64,000 nt of DNA, taken from the NCBI RefSeq assembly GCF_000208925.1, contig NW_001914878.1:63428-127427 (forward strand). The letters run 5' to 3'. Below are positions 39,396 to 49,529 of the stretch, piece after piece; within the stretch, counting starts at the first letter, position 1; every line of letters starts with the position of its first letter. The notes below the pieces were generated by a model, which worked only from the letters and a program-made list of their open reading frames with translations, had not been told where the DNA came from and searched no databases. The position numbers and the translations under genes were made by a program. Source of the DNA: Entamoeba histolytica HM-1:IMSS. Taxonomy: Eukaryota; Evosea; Mastigamoebida; Endamoebidae.

Positions 39396-41790
39396 ATCAA
39401 AACAATTTAATTGATGCGATTCTAAGATTTCAATCTTAATTTATTTCATTTCCTAAAATAAATTAATGTTCTAAATATAAAACATAGGGGTCAGAATAAC
39501 ACTTTCATTTTAAAAATTCTAGCTTTTAATTCTTTCCTTTTAATTTCGTAAATTATTATTTTACATTCCTTTTTTTAAATGAGTCTTTTTAAACTTTTCT
39601 TGGATTGGTTATCATCATTCACCAACTCATACCAAAATCAGAGTCATAAAAAACTTTTTCATAAATATTGTTGTTATTTCAAAAATAATTACATTCCAAA
39701 TTTTTCTTATTGAGAAAATGAGAATTGAAAACACAATACTATTGTCAAAAAAATTCAATAAAAACTCTTCATTAATTTCATCTCCTTTTTTTTTCTATCT
39801 TTTCATGTATAATCAAAATATCACTTTTTTATTTATTCATTTTAGACCTATGTTAATAGACAAAACTGACTCCATAAAGTGTTTATTTAGTGTTTTGTAG
39901 TATTAATTTGTTTTAATACTAACGTCATCTTATAAAATGAAACATTAAAACAATATTTATTAAAATAAAACGATATGATTTATAATTTTTTTTCATTTTC
40001 TATTAACGTTAACTCCAACCAAAATATATTTTTTTTTTTATTTTTATCTCTAAATAAACCCAAATAATAGTAACTTATTCTTTAGAGTTTTATATTTTAA
40101 AAAACATTCAAAGACATGTTTGAATGCCATACACCATTTGGTTATTGGTTTTCAAAAAATTCTAATAAAAAATTAACAAACAACATTGAATGATTTTAAG
40201 ATTTTTTCAAGTTATTTTAAAAAGAAAACTATAATAAAAAATGATGAAGATGTCTTTAAATAAAAAATTGAATTACTGTAAAATAAAGACAAAAATTATT
40301 TTATACTCAAATCATACTTATTTAAAAAAATATCTTTTTTAGAGTTGCTTCAAAATGTTTTACGCAGACTTACTAACATTTCCTTTCATGACTATATAAT
40401 TCTGCCATCTTTTTTCAAAGAAAAAAACGAAAAAAGAAAGGACTAAGAAAATACTCATTTCGTTGTATGAATCTATGAAATATTAAAAAAACTAATACTC
40501 CGAAAAATAATGGTAGAAAAAAATGATAAAGAGTATAATTTATTTTCAGATGAAAATAAAGAAATTTATTAGTTTTTTTTTTCTCCTTAAAAAGACAATT
40601 AATTGTTGATCAATTTATTAGCAAAACTAATTCATTAGAATTAAATTATGTTTTGGCAATAATTCTGAATGAGTTGTTTTAATTTATTCTTCTTCTATTC
40701 CATTGATACAATCATTGATAAATAGCTCTTAAAAACACTAACTATTTCATAACCCAAATAAAAAAGAGATGTTTATGATGTGTTTTAAAAATATAATATT
40801 AAATTGGTAGGTATTGTGATACACAATTTGGTGAATATATGTAACTAAACTATGATTTATTGTGCAACTGAAATAACAATTCTATTTATTTCAATAGTTA
40901 TTCTACTTTATGTATATTTGTTATGTCATACCTGATTAATTCTTTTGTTTCTTCTCATTATTATTCTCAACTAAAGCATTTAAACTACACTACTTAACAT
41001 TATTGTTTATTGTTAAATCTTTGAAAGTACCTCTTAATCATTTTTATAACTTCAATTACTTCTTCTGTAACTCTTTTCTACTTTTCTTTTTGTGATTTTT
41101 TATTCACATCCAGACAGTAATACTATTTATTGTTTAATCCGCTCAGATTTGATAAGACGGGTGATTAGATTAATGAGAAAAAAAAAACAACAAATTAAAG
41201 CTCAAAAAAACAAAAAAAACAATTTAAATCAATAGAAGAGAAAAACCACATTTTTATATTATAACAAATAAATACTTCAATGAGAAATAAAAAAGTAAAA
41301 TAAAGTTTGTATAACATAAGTCCAACACCTAAGCAACACAAACCTATCACTTATTTAACACCATTTATGAAAAGGAAAAAGGTTAATAGAACTTTAGTTC
41401 TCTTTTAAATATTTTCTCATCAATAATTCTTTTTAAATTTGTAGCTGGGGAAATAATTCAATTCATTATTTAGTTACAATAACTATCATAAATACTAACC
41501 AGTGATAATACTTTAACATTCATTAATTTGAATTGAACCTAAACCTTCTAAATACTCTCATTAAAAACTTTTGTTGATACAGAACTGGGTTGAATTTCTT
41601 TTGGTATATCTCCTTTTAAGAAAAGAAACAAAAAAGTGTTTCAACTTCATAAGGCAAAACAAAACTTCGTCATCTATTATTAAACTTCTCAAAGAAAGTT
41701 TTTTCAAATTTTATTCAAGAAAAGAAAGAAAAAGAGGAAAGAACTAACCGAAAAAAGAAGAGAAGAAAGATCTAGAAGAAGAGAAAGAAG

Positions 41791-41833
41791 AAAAAAAGAG
41801 TCTGGACAAAATGAAAAAAAGAATCTGGACAAA
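41791..41833 (+). repeat. 20-bp direct repeat in purine-rich promoter tract
   Basis: AAAAAAAGAGTCTGGACAAA (41791-41810) is repeated with one change (GAATC for GAGTC) at 41814-41833, 23 bp apart, in an almost pure A/G stretch upstream of the flavodiiron protein gene. Confidence 0.8.
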
Positions 41834-41852
41834 GAGAAAAAAAAGAAGAGAA

Positions 41853-41868
41853 TATATAAAGAGGAACT
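41853..41868 (+). promoter_or_regulatory. TATA-like box and GAACT core of the flavodiiron gene
   Basis: TATATAAAG at 41853-41861 lies about 30 bp before the ATG at 41890 and is followed by GAACT at 41864-41868, the expected Entamoeba spacing for a very short leader. Confidence 0.5.
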
Positions 41869-41889
41869 GAAAGAAAGAAATACATAGGA

Positions 41890-43110
41890 ATGAAAGCATT
41901 GGAAGTAGTAAAAGACTTATATTGGGTAGGAGTATTTGATAAAGAATTACGAGTGTTTGATATAATAATGACAACACCATATGGAACTTCATACAATTCA
42001 TTTTTATTAAAAAGTGAGAAAGGCAATGTATTATTTGAAACATGTAAAGAGAATTTTGCAGGAGAGTGTTTAGAGAGAATAGAAGATGTCATAGGAAAAG
42101 AAGGAAAATTAGATTATATCGTATTAAATCATACTGAACCAGATCACAGTGGATCATTAGTTCACATATTAGAGAAATACCCAGAAGCAACAGTAATTGG
42201 AACTATGGCAGCATTAAATAATATTAAATACATTGGACATATTAAAGAAAATACAAAGACATTAAATTCAGGAAAGATTAAAACACTTGACTTAGGAAAT
42301 TATCACTTAAAATTCCTTATTCAACCATTTTTACATTGGCCAGATACTATGATGACAGTTATTGAAGAAATGAAAGTATTAGTTAGTTGTGATGTTTTTG
42401 GAGGACATTATGCAGATGAAAGAGTATTTAATGACCAAATGATGGAGAGAATTAAAGATATGGATGATGCATATAAACACTATTTTGATTGTATTTTTGG
42501 ACCATTTAAAAATTATGTAATTAAAGGACTTGATATGATTGAAACACAAATGGGATTCCCAAGCGATGAACTTAAAGCTATTTGTTGTAGCCATGGACCT
42601 GTTTTAAGAACACACATTAAAGAAAATATCGAAAGATATAGACAATGGGCACAACCTATTGCTTTAAAAAATAAAGTTGTTATTGCTTATGGATCTGCTT
42701 ATGGATATACTCAAAAAATGGCAGAACAAATTAGTGAAGGAATTAAATCTACTGGTGTTGAAGTTAAGATGTTTAATATTGTAGAGTCTTCTGTTGGTGA
42801 TGTTTTAAAGGAATTTGAAGATGCTAAAGGTTTACTTTTAGGTACACCTACTTTAGTTAATGATACTATTCCTCCTATTATGCAAATTGCATGTAGTCTT
42901 AATCCAACTATCCATTGTAATAGATTTGTTCAATGCTTTGGTTCATTCGGTTGGAGTGGTGAAGGTGTTAAAAACTTATCAGCTAGAATCGTTCAATTAA
43001 AAGTTCACCAACCTGTTGAACCTTTATCTATTAAATTCCAACCTAATTCTAATGAATTACAAACATGCTTTGAATGGGGAAAGAAATTTGCTGAGGCCCT
43101 TAAAGCTTAA
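41890..43110 (+). CDS. A-type flavoprotein (flavodiiron protein, oxygen/NO reductase)
   Basis: 406 aa. Residues 1-250 form the metallo-beta-lactamase-like diiron domain with all ligands visible: HTEPDHSG (His-x-Glu-x-Asp-His), HWPDTM, SCDVFGGHY and CCSHGP. Residues about 258-406 are a flavodoxin domain binding FMN (VVIAYGSAYGYTQKMAEQ, GTPTLVNDTIPP, FGSFGWSGEGVK). There is no extra rubredoxin or NADH-oxidase module, so it is class A and needs an outside electron donor. In Entamoeba and other microaerophiles it reduces oxygen to water in the cytosol, protecting iron-sulphur enzymes. The genes are thought to come from anaerobic prokaryotes. A purine-rich upstream tract and a TATA/GAAC pair suggest strong expression. 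Confidence 0.95.
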   Translation: MKALEVVKDLYWVGVFDKELRVFDIIMTTPYGTSYNSFLLKSEKGNVLFETCKENFAGECLERIEDVIGKEGKLDYIVLNHTEPDHSGSLVHILEKYPEATVIGTMAALNNIKYIGHIKENTKTLNSGKIKTLDLGNYHLKFLIQPFLHWPDTMMTVIEEMKVLVSCDVFGGHYADERVFNDQMMERIKDMDDAYKHYFDCIFGPFKNYVIKGLDMIETQMGFPSDELKAICCSHGPVLRTHIKENIERYRQWAQPIALKNKVVIAYGSAYGYTQKMAEQISEGIKSTGVEVKMFNIVESSVGDVLKEFEDAKGLLLGTPTLVNDTIPPIMQIACSLNPTIHCNRFVQCFGSFGWSGEGVKNLSARIVQLKVHQPVEPLSIKFQPNSNELQTCFEWGKKFAEALKA

Positions 43111-43840
43111 TCCTTTTTTTCTTTGATTTTTCTGTTCTTTTTCTTACTATTTAAGAGGTTTTAAAGTTATAAACATCGTACAAATTTAAAATGAATTATA
43201 GTTTTTAAATACATTCATATTCTAGTTAGTTATGATGCTATCTTTAGTTAGAAAGTGTCTTACTCAACATTGAAAGAATGATGGTTATTATTTGTTTATT
43301 GGTTTTATATTTATTTTGTTCTAAATTGTATTAAGCACCAAACCAATGAACAATTTACTATTTGATAGTAAATCAGTTTTATTAAGGAATATTTTTTATG
43401 GAATTAGATATTAGTTTGATAAATTATTTACTGTCTAGTCATATTTTGTAAATGCATTCCAATCTACATGTTTTCAATCTACTCTAACGATTAGACTTAG
43501 TATTATTTAGAAATTGGAGGAAGAAAGTAAGTCCATATATATAATATATTTAAGTGTTATCCATTCATTCATTTTGTTTGTATTTAAACATACTCATTCT
43601 TTAAGTGATTTTACATTTTCAAAATTATGTCATGTTATTATTTTCAATAAACAACTTATTAATGATTTAGGAAGTTTAGGTGATAATTTAGAACGTTTCA
43701 CTTCTTCAATGTCTCAAACATCAAAAGATGATGTTGAATACTAGAGATAAAAGTTGAGAGAAGTTGACTAAAATACTGATCAAAAATAATGAAACCAATG
43801 AAAGTGTGTATCTAAGTCATATACCATCATTAATTCATTT
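43111..43840. other. Intergenic region downstream of flavodiiron gene
   Basis: AT-rich. Short protein-like scraps without ATG (for example NETNESVYLSHIPSLIHLKR at about 43779-43850) may be debris, but no family is recognised. Confidence 0.35.
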
Positions 43841-44210
43841 AAAAAGACTAAAAGTATAAAGAGAAGAATAGTAGAACAAAACTTGGTATTTGATGATATG
43901 TATTTAATAGATTAAGTAATACACCCCTTGAGTATTACAACCAAACATACCAAGACTAAGATTTGTAGGATTAGGTAACACAGTAGTCATTAGTACAGTT
44001 AATGAAGATGATATTTGATTACTTAAAGATACTTTATTATTATCAACAGAAAATCATAAAGAAGGAAATATATTGATATTAAAAAAGAAATGTAAAATAA
44101 TGAATAAATCAAACAGAAAGAATAAACCCGAAATTCAAGCATACATTAATATTATATTAACGAACAATGAATGGATAAAATTAGTAAAAAAAAGTAATGA
44201 AAAAAGATGA
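43841..44210 (+). pseudogene. Decayed primase/SF3-helicase-like (D5/DUF5906-type) relic
   Basis: One frame, with a single internal TGA and no start, reads FVGLGNTVVISTVNEDDI, stop, LLKDTLLLSTENHKEGN, later KNKPEIQAYINIILTNNEWI and KLVKKSNEKR. The order fits the C-terminal half of D5-like helicase/primase proteins: strand with Asn-Glu, Lys-rich stretch, YxNIIxTxN sensor, and Arg finger region. Such proteins belong to plasmids, virophages and large DNA viruses. The Walker A region is not visible upstream. The copy is truncated at both ends and cannot be functional. Similarity is by eye only; it could be a chance resemblance. Confidence 0.35.
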
Positions 44211-44817
44211 ATTAATGAGAGTTGAGAAGAGAGATAATAATAAAGACAATGAAATAATGAAATAATCATATATTATAATATTAAAAAAGTAAATTTAATT
44301 CAATTAAAACATTGATGGAAATAAAGTTAAATTGATAATTAATAAAAAAAATTATAAGTATAAATTAATCAAAATTAATAATTTTTAAACAATTCCAAAA
44401 TTATTTATTAATAATGTTTAAACTATTTTATTTTAGTTTCTTTTTTTTTTAATAATTTAATAAAAATTAATACTTTTAATTTATAACATAAAACCATAAT
44501 ATTATTATTAAATATTTTATAACTTTTAACAACACTTTTTCTTGAATATTTATTTATTCCTTTTCTTTCTTTTTAATTCATTTTTATTTTGGTGATTGAA
44601 GTCAAATACCTTTATGTTACGTCACTACTTAACTTCAACAAAATAATCTGCAAATATTTTATACAAACTTAAGTAGTGAAAAAACAGCTAAGCAGAATAT
44701 AAAAAATGTCACAACAAACAAAAAATAAATCTATCAACACATACAAGAAATAAAATGAAAGAAATACAAAGACATCTACATTAGTAAAGGAAAATTGAAG
44801 AAAATTATTACAAATAT
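44211..44817. other. AT-rich spacer
   Basis: No gene seen; homopolymer-rich. Confidence 0.45.
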
Positions 44818-45495
44818 TTACAAAAAAGAGAGCGTATTGTATTGTTTACACAAGTTTCTAATGATACAACTTAATAACATTCTTGTTAACAATTTTATTA
44901 TTATTTTTAATTCATTGAGTGGTTTAGTAAATTGTTTGTGGTAGTTAACAAAAATAATTCCTATAATAATTCCAATAATTGTTGATATACTATCATTCCT
45001 TTCACTATTGTTTTTGAATAATGAAGTTTGTTTTGTAATGTGATTTATTATAAATGCTTTCATTACTTCTATACCTTCTAACATTCCTGTTTTTAACATT
45101 CCAATATCTGAACAACATCTATTTTCTGGAGAGAAGAGTAATGAAATATGTCCAAGAATCATTTTGACATATTTACAATTATTTTGAATAAGACTTGGTG
45201 AATTTGGTGTTGTCAACCATTCTTTGTATATTTTTAAACATCGTATTTTTCTATTTATGTCAGTCGATGTTTCAGATAATGATGAAAAACATGTTCCTAA
45301 TATTGTCAATGTAAACATTAGTTTGTCATGTTGGTCCAAAGATGATGTATCAACTTTTCCACTTTCAAAATCATTCAATATTGAATCAATTGATGTAAAA
45401 ACCCAGTCTTTTAGACTATAAACTAATAACCCTGTGTCACCTTTAAAATCTTCTTCGTTAACTAATCCAAGTGAAACAGCAGCATATAAAATCAT
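44818..45495 (-). CDS. Hypothetical helical protein, 5' end possibly lost in assembly gap
   Basis: 225 aa if the ATG at 45495 is the start, but this lies only 15 bp from the 100-N gap and the true start may be inside it. A stop occurs in frame just before that ATG unless an intron ends there. The protein is helical (FTSIDSILNDFESGK, KLMFTLTILGTCFSSLSE, IRCLKIYKEWLTT, YVKMILGHISLLF), resembling HEAT or armadillo-type repeats without clear consensus. A hydrophobic stretch near the C terminus (STIIGIIIGIIFVNY) could be a membrane anchor. No family recognised. The purine-rich minus-strand sequence beyond the gap (45611-46009) may be its promoter. Confidence 0.45.
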   Translation of the reverse strand: MILYAAVSLGLVNEEDFKGDTGLLVYSLKDWVFTSIDSILNDFESGKVDTSSLDQHDKLMFTLTILGTCFSSLSETSTDINRKIRCLKIYKEWLTTPNSPSLIQNNCKYVKMILGHISLLFSPENRCCSDIGMLKTGMLEGIEVMKAFIINHITKQTSLFKNNSERNDSISTIIGIIIGIIFVNYHKQFTKPLNELKIIIKLLTRMLLSCIIRNLCKQYNTLSFL

Positions 45496-45510
45496 TCTTT
45501 TATTTTATAG

Positions 45511-45610
45511 NNNNNNNNNNNNNNNNNNNNNNNNNNNNNNNNNNNNNNNNNNNNNNNNNNNNNNNNNNNNNNNNNNNNNNNNNNNNNNNNNNNNNNNNNN
45601 NNNNNNNNNN
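45511..45610. other. Assembly gap (100 N)
   Basis: A run of exactly 100 N, the conventional value for a gap of unknown size. Sequence on the two sides need not be contiguous. Confidence 0.99.
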
Positions 45611-46009
45611 ATTTTGTTCTTGAGTTCTATCTAACCCCCACATTAAATAGTGCCTCCTTTTTTACTATTCCCATTGATTAGAATTAATCGACATAACACC
45701 TAATCCTCAGTTTTTCTTTTCTTTGATTTGAGATATCTTTCAACAAAATCCTTTATTCTAATTCTATTTTCTTTTGCCTCTTTATGATTCTAATTTCTTT
45801 TTTTTTTCCTTTCTCTTACCTTTTTCTCTCTTTCTTCCTTCCTAAAACTCCTATCTTTTCTTGATACTCCTCTTCTCAAATCATATTCCTAAAATTACTT
45901 AAACCCTTGAAAAAATTCTCTTTAACCTCCATCTTAAATTAGTTCTATGATTTGACTTTTCTTCTCTAATATTTTTAATTTCTTCTCCTTCTCTAACTTT
46001 TTCTTTTCC
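45611..46009. other. Pyrimidine-rich segment after the gap
   Basis: About 400 bp unusually rich in C and T on the + strand (purine-rich on the minus strand), unlike the A/T-balanced spacers around it. The same strand bias occurs upstream of the flavodiiron and glycogen phosphorylase genes, so this may be the leader of the gapped minus-strand gene. No coding signal. Confidence 0.4.
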
Positions 46010-46408
46010 TCATTCTAACCATCGTCTCAACCATCTAAAAAATGTTCTTTGCCATAACATCCCATTTTGTGCTTTAACAACCCAGTGGTTTTCGTCGGGA
46101 AAATATAATAACTCCGCTGCCACTCCTTTCATCCTTGCAGCATTAAATGCTGCAATCCTTTGGCTCACCACTACTCGATAATCTTTTTCACTATGAATAC
46201 ATAAAATAGGTGTGTCCCATTCTTCAACAAATCGGTGTGGTGAATTTTCATATGTTTTCTTACTTTTCTCTTTTCCTTCCCACACAGCACTTCCCATATC
46301 CCATTGTGAAAACCACATTTCTTCTGTTTCTATATATTGTTCCTCTGTATTAAATATTCCATCATGTGCAATAAATACTTTGAATCGTTTTTGATGATGC
46401 CTAGCAAG
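46010..46408 (-). pseudogene. Truncated S9 (prolyl oligopeptidase/DPP-type) peptidase, C-terminal piece
   Basis: 133 codons open from 46408 to a TGA at 46010, without a start at the homologous place. It matches the end of the S9 alpha/beta-hydrolase domain: RFKVFIAHDGIFNTEEQY, MWFSQWDMGSAVWEG, FVEEWDTPILCIHSEKDYRV with the catalytic Asp, and LLYFPDENHWVVKAQN with the catalytic His. The Ser-containing GxSxGG part and the propeller are absent; sequence left of the break is unrelated. It is closest in style to bacterial and protist DPP5-like enzymes. The piece is visibly richer in GC than its neighbours. Either a broken gene copy or a misjoined contig end next to the gap. Confidence 0.65.
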
Positions 46409-46515
46409 TTAATTGATTTACATATAATAGATATAACTTCTTTTTTGAATGAAAAGTTATTTATTATGTTTGAAATTATTCAAAACTATGGATCTAATAA
46501 TTTTACAACAACTGA

Positions 46516-47498
46516 ATGTATCGAAATAACCTTTTTTTTCTTATTATTGTTAATTTTAGTTTTGCTATCAATTTTGATCAATGGAAAATCAAATACAATA
46601 CAAAATATTCAGGAAGTGAGGCATTAAGAAGAAGAGCAATATTTCTTCAAAATTCAAAATTAATTCAAATGATCAATAAACAAAACCTTTCGTTTACTGT
46701 CACTAATGAAGGTCCTTTCAGTGTATTAACAAATGAAGAATACAGAATGCTTCATCATCGTATTGACATAGAAAAAGAAATAAAACAATTGAAATCTCAT
46801 AGAATGAATTTGGTTAAAAAGATGGATAATAAAGAAGTACTTGACAGCATTGATTGGAGAAGTGAAGGGAAAGTAACTCCAGTAAAGAATCAAAGAAAAT
46901 GTGCTTCATGCTATGCTTTTGGAAGTATTGCAACAATAGAATCATTAATAATGCAAGAAACTTCTATTAAAGAAATTGATTTATCTGAACAACAAATAGT
47001 AGATTGTAGTCAAGGAGAATATTCTAATTGGGGATGTACATGTGGGAATGTAGGAAATAGTTTTAATTATGTAAGAGATCATGGGATTCTTCTTGAGAGG
47101 GATTATCCTTATACTGGCAAAGCAAATAATTGTTCTATTGATGGTAAAAAACCAGTAATAAAAATAAAAGACTACTCTTTTGTTTTTCCACAAACAGAAG
47201 AAAATTTAAAAATTGCAGTATATCATCAACCTGTAGCAGTATCTATTGATTCCTCACAACTAAGTTTTCAATTTTATGAAGGGGGAATTTATGATGAACC
47301 AAACTGTAAATGGGTAGATCATATTGTAACAGTTGTTGGATATGGAACAACAGAAGAACATCAAGATTTCTGGGTTGTTAAAAATTCTTATGGAAATGAA
47401 TGGGGTTAAATGGATATATTTATATGTCACGTAATAAAAATAGTCAATGTGGAATAGCAACAATAGCAGTATATCCAAAAGGATTAATTATTCTTTAA
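46516..47498 (+). pseudogene. Papain-family cysteine protease with one frameshift
   Basis: From ATG 46516 the frame gives a signal peptide (MYRNNLFFLIIVNFSFA), an I29-type propeptide (FDQWKIKYNTKYSG, ERFNIN-like) and a C1A domain. Active-site parts are present: KNQRKCASCYAFGS (catalytic Cys; Trp after it changed to Tyr), VDHIVTVVGYG (His) and VVKNSYGNEWG (Asn). The frame then hits TAA at 47407, but the next frame continues at once with LNGYIYMSRNKNSQCGIAT to the normal C terminus, stop at 47498. One base is missing within 47402-47407, a GGGGTT run. This fits Entamoeba CP-A-type proteases. It is either a recent pseudogene or a sequencing error; unspliceable, since no intron motif fits. Confidence 0.75.
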
Positions 47499-47570
47499 TA
47501 AATTAAATAAGAAAATAGTTTATTTAAAAAGAAAGTAGTTTAATTGAAAACATGTTTTACAAGTTATTAT

Positions 47571-49022
47571 TTACTTGTATTGTTGAATAAAAGAATTATG
47601 GAATACTTGAATTCTTTTTCCAACTTCTTCAATTTCATTTTCTGGTGGTAACAAAGCAATTCTAAAATGATATGTACCCTTTTTCTGACCAAATCCAGAC
47701 CCTTTTACAACAGCAATTCCAGTCTTTTTTAACATTTCAATACAATATGTTTCATTTGGATCTTCATGTCTTTCATGACATTCTTTTATGAATTTTTCTG
47801 GTAATGTAATTCTTGGGAAAAGATACATAGCTCCAGCAGCTCTATTACAAGACATACCTTCACACTTATTGAAAATATCACATAAATATTCTGCTTTACG
47901 TTTTAAAGAGCCAAGGATTTCATCTCTTTCTTGTTTAAATAATGGATAGGATGGGTCTCCTTCTTTTGGAAGATTACAAATTATAGACATTACAACTTGT
48001 CCTACAACATTAGAACATAAAGTAGTAGAAATAATTTTATACATCATTAAACGAGCAAATTCTGGAATATTGGTACATGCAAACATTCCTCCTCTCTTAC
48101 CACATTCTCCATAGAATCCTTTTGAAATAGAATGGAAAGAAATTAATTCAAGTCCATGTGCAATTTCTGGTTCCATTGTAGCAAGAATTTTTCTAAATGA
48201 GTTGAATGGAACATCAGTCCAAATATTTTCTTGATATACTTCATCAGCCATTAAACAAATCTTCTTTTCGTTACAGAATCTAATAATTTCTTTTATAGTG
48301 TCAACTGGTAAAACTTCTCCACATGGATTTCCTGGATTAATAACAACTAATGCCTTAATTTTAATTCCTTCATTCTGATATTTTTCATATTGTTCCTTAA
48401 TATCATTAATGTCTGGTAACCAATAATTATCTTCGTTTAAATTATAATGACATGTTTTTCCTCCTAATTGTTGAATACAAGCACCATATAATGGATATTG
48501 TGGATTTGGAATCATAATACCATGAAGTGGATGTGAAAGCATTAATTGCATAACAATCTTAATAGCAATAGAAGCACCATCAGTTAAATAAATATCTTCT
48601 GGGGACATTGGAACATTATCTCTTTCTTCTAAGAAACGTGCAATTGTTTGTCTAACATAAGCAAGACCTTTAGATGGTGAGTAAGCACCAGTTGTTCCAT
48701 TACAACCAGTAGCTTTAATAATTTCTTTAGCACGAGCAACAGCATCAGCATGGAAAAGTTCTGGATGTTCTGTAAGAGGAGGATATTCTACCATAGAAGT
48801 AATTTCTCTAACAAAAGTTAATGGTTTTTGATTTAATAATTGAGGATTACCACTATTACATTTAACAACTTTTTCAAATGGATAAGGATTTGGTTTACCT
48901 TCTGCTTTTGCTTTTTTAATAGCATTATCAATTTCTTCTGAAACAATAGCAATTTTACCACGTACAGCAAATTGGAATGCAACTACATCTGGACTAATAT
49001 TTTCACTAGCGAATGATCTCAT
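47571..49022 (-). CDS. Alanine aminotransferase
   Basis: 483 aa, full length for the cytosolic eukaryotic enzyme. PLP fold type I: GAYSPSKGLAYVRQTIARFL, YLTDGASIAIKIVMQLML, PNPQYPLYGA, INPGNPCGEVL, MADEVYQENIW, and SFHSISKGFYGECGKRGG carrying the PLP-binding Lys (about 300). FRIALLPPE near the end holds the substrate-carboxylate Arg. It interconverts alanine plus 2-oxoglutarate with pyruvate plus glutamate, a common fermentation step in amitochondriate protists. The promoter is a textbook Entamoeba one: TATA-like GTTTTTAAAG and initiator AAATTCATT directly upstream. No targeting peptide is visible. Confidence 0.95.
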   Translation of the reverse strand: MRSFASENISPDVVAFQFAVRGKIAIVSEEIDNAIKKAKAEGKPNPYPFEKVVKCNSGNPQLLNQKPLTFVREITSMVEYPPLTEHPELFHADAVARAKEIIKATGCNGTTGAYSPSKGLAYVRQTIARFLEERDNVPMSPEDIYLTDGASIAIKIVMQLMLSHPLHGIMIPNPQYPLYGACIQQLGGKTCHYNLNEDNYWLPDINDIKEQYEKYQNEGIKIKALVVINPGNPCGEVLPVDTIKEIIRFCNEKKICLMADEVYQENIWTDVPFNSFRKILATMEPEIAHGLELISFHSISKGFYGECGKRGGMFACTNIPEFARLMMYKIISTTLCSNVVGQVVMSIICNLPKEGDPSYPLFKQERDEILGSLKRKAEYLCDIFNKCEGMSCNRAAGAMYLFPRITLPEKFIKECHERHEDPNETYCIEMLKKTGIAVVKGSGFGQKKGTYHFRIALLPPENEIEEVGKRIQVFHNSFIQQYK

Positions 49023-49024
49023 TT

Positions 49025-49068
49025 AATGAATTTAAATTGGTTTATTAGTTTAATTCTTCTTTAAAAAC
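49025..49068 (-). promoter_or_regulatory. Core promoter of alanine aminotransferase: TATA and initiator
   Basis: On the minus strand GTTTTTAAAG (49068-49059) is followed about 26 bp later by AAATTCATT (49033-49025), just before the start codon at 49022. Both match the Entamoeba TATA and Inr consensus closely. Confidence 0.65.
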
Positions 49069-49529
49069 ACCAGAAATTAAGTTACAAAAGATTTTATTCA
49101 GAAGCTTAAGGTTCGAAGGTCCAAACTATTCTTCTTTTCTTCTAATAGATTCTCTTTTTTTCTTATTTTTGTAAATCAATTGTAAATTATTTTAATGACT
49201 CACATTACTATTAAACAATAATTTTTTAATCATATACTATAATTTATTCATTCTTTAATAGAAAATACTTTAATTTCAGTTTAAAACCCTTGTTTAATAG
49301 ATGGCTGTAGATAATGGTCGATTGAAGTAGAAGATATTTGAAGTGTGTATTTTCGTTTAACCAGTTTCAATTTATTGAATTATTGATGATTTTCAACGCA
49401 CTTTTTCTTGATTTTCTTTTTTCATAAAGATTATTGAAACTACATTTAATAATATTTTTTTTTTACACTTCAAGGAAATATGGTTGAACTTCCAATGAAT
49501 TAAAAATGTTATATAAACCCAAATTAAAT
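49069..49529. other. Intergenic spacer
   Basis: Nothing recognised. A GGTTCGAAGG word at 49110-49119 resembles a tRNA T-loop by chance only; no cloverleaf can be drawn. Confidence 0.45.

Larger units (their letters stand above)
39396..41889. other. Long intergenic region upstream of the flavodiiron gene
   Basis: 2.5 kb. Contents noted: the motif GAATAACACTTTCATTT at 39494-39510; the 17-mer AATACTCCGAAAAATAA at 40494-40510; a slightly GC-richer patch at 41130-41180 flanked by TTAATC and GATTAA, of unknown meaning; and a purine-rich tract from about 41700 to the start codon with a 20-bp direct repeat. No gene seen. Confidence 0.5.

Noticed and set aside
40113..40193. Short frame DMFECHTPFGYWFSKNSN
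   Set aside because: Only about 26 codons, no flanking support, no family; could be chance.
41130..41180. GC-richer patch with TTAATC/GATTAA ends, possible structured RNA
   Set aside because: Inner stem pairs poorly and no known RNA motif was recognised.
41744..42092. Minus-strand frames opposite the flavodiiron gene start
   Set aside because: Low-complexity Phe/Ser/Leu translation of the purine-rich leader and antisense of a well-supported gene.
43514..43744. 76-codon + strand frame
   Set aside because: No ATG, no recognised family, surrounded by decayed sequence; may be debris but not a gene.
49105..49125. GGTTCGAAGG resembling a tRNA T-arm
   Set aside because: No acceptor, D or anticodon stems can be paired around it.
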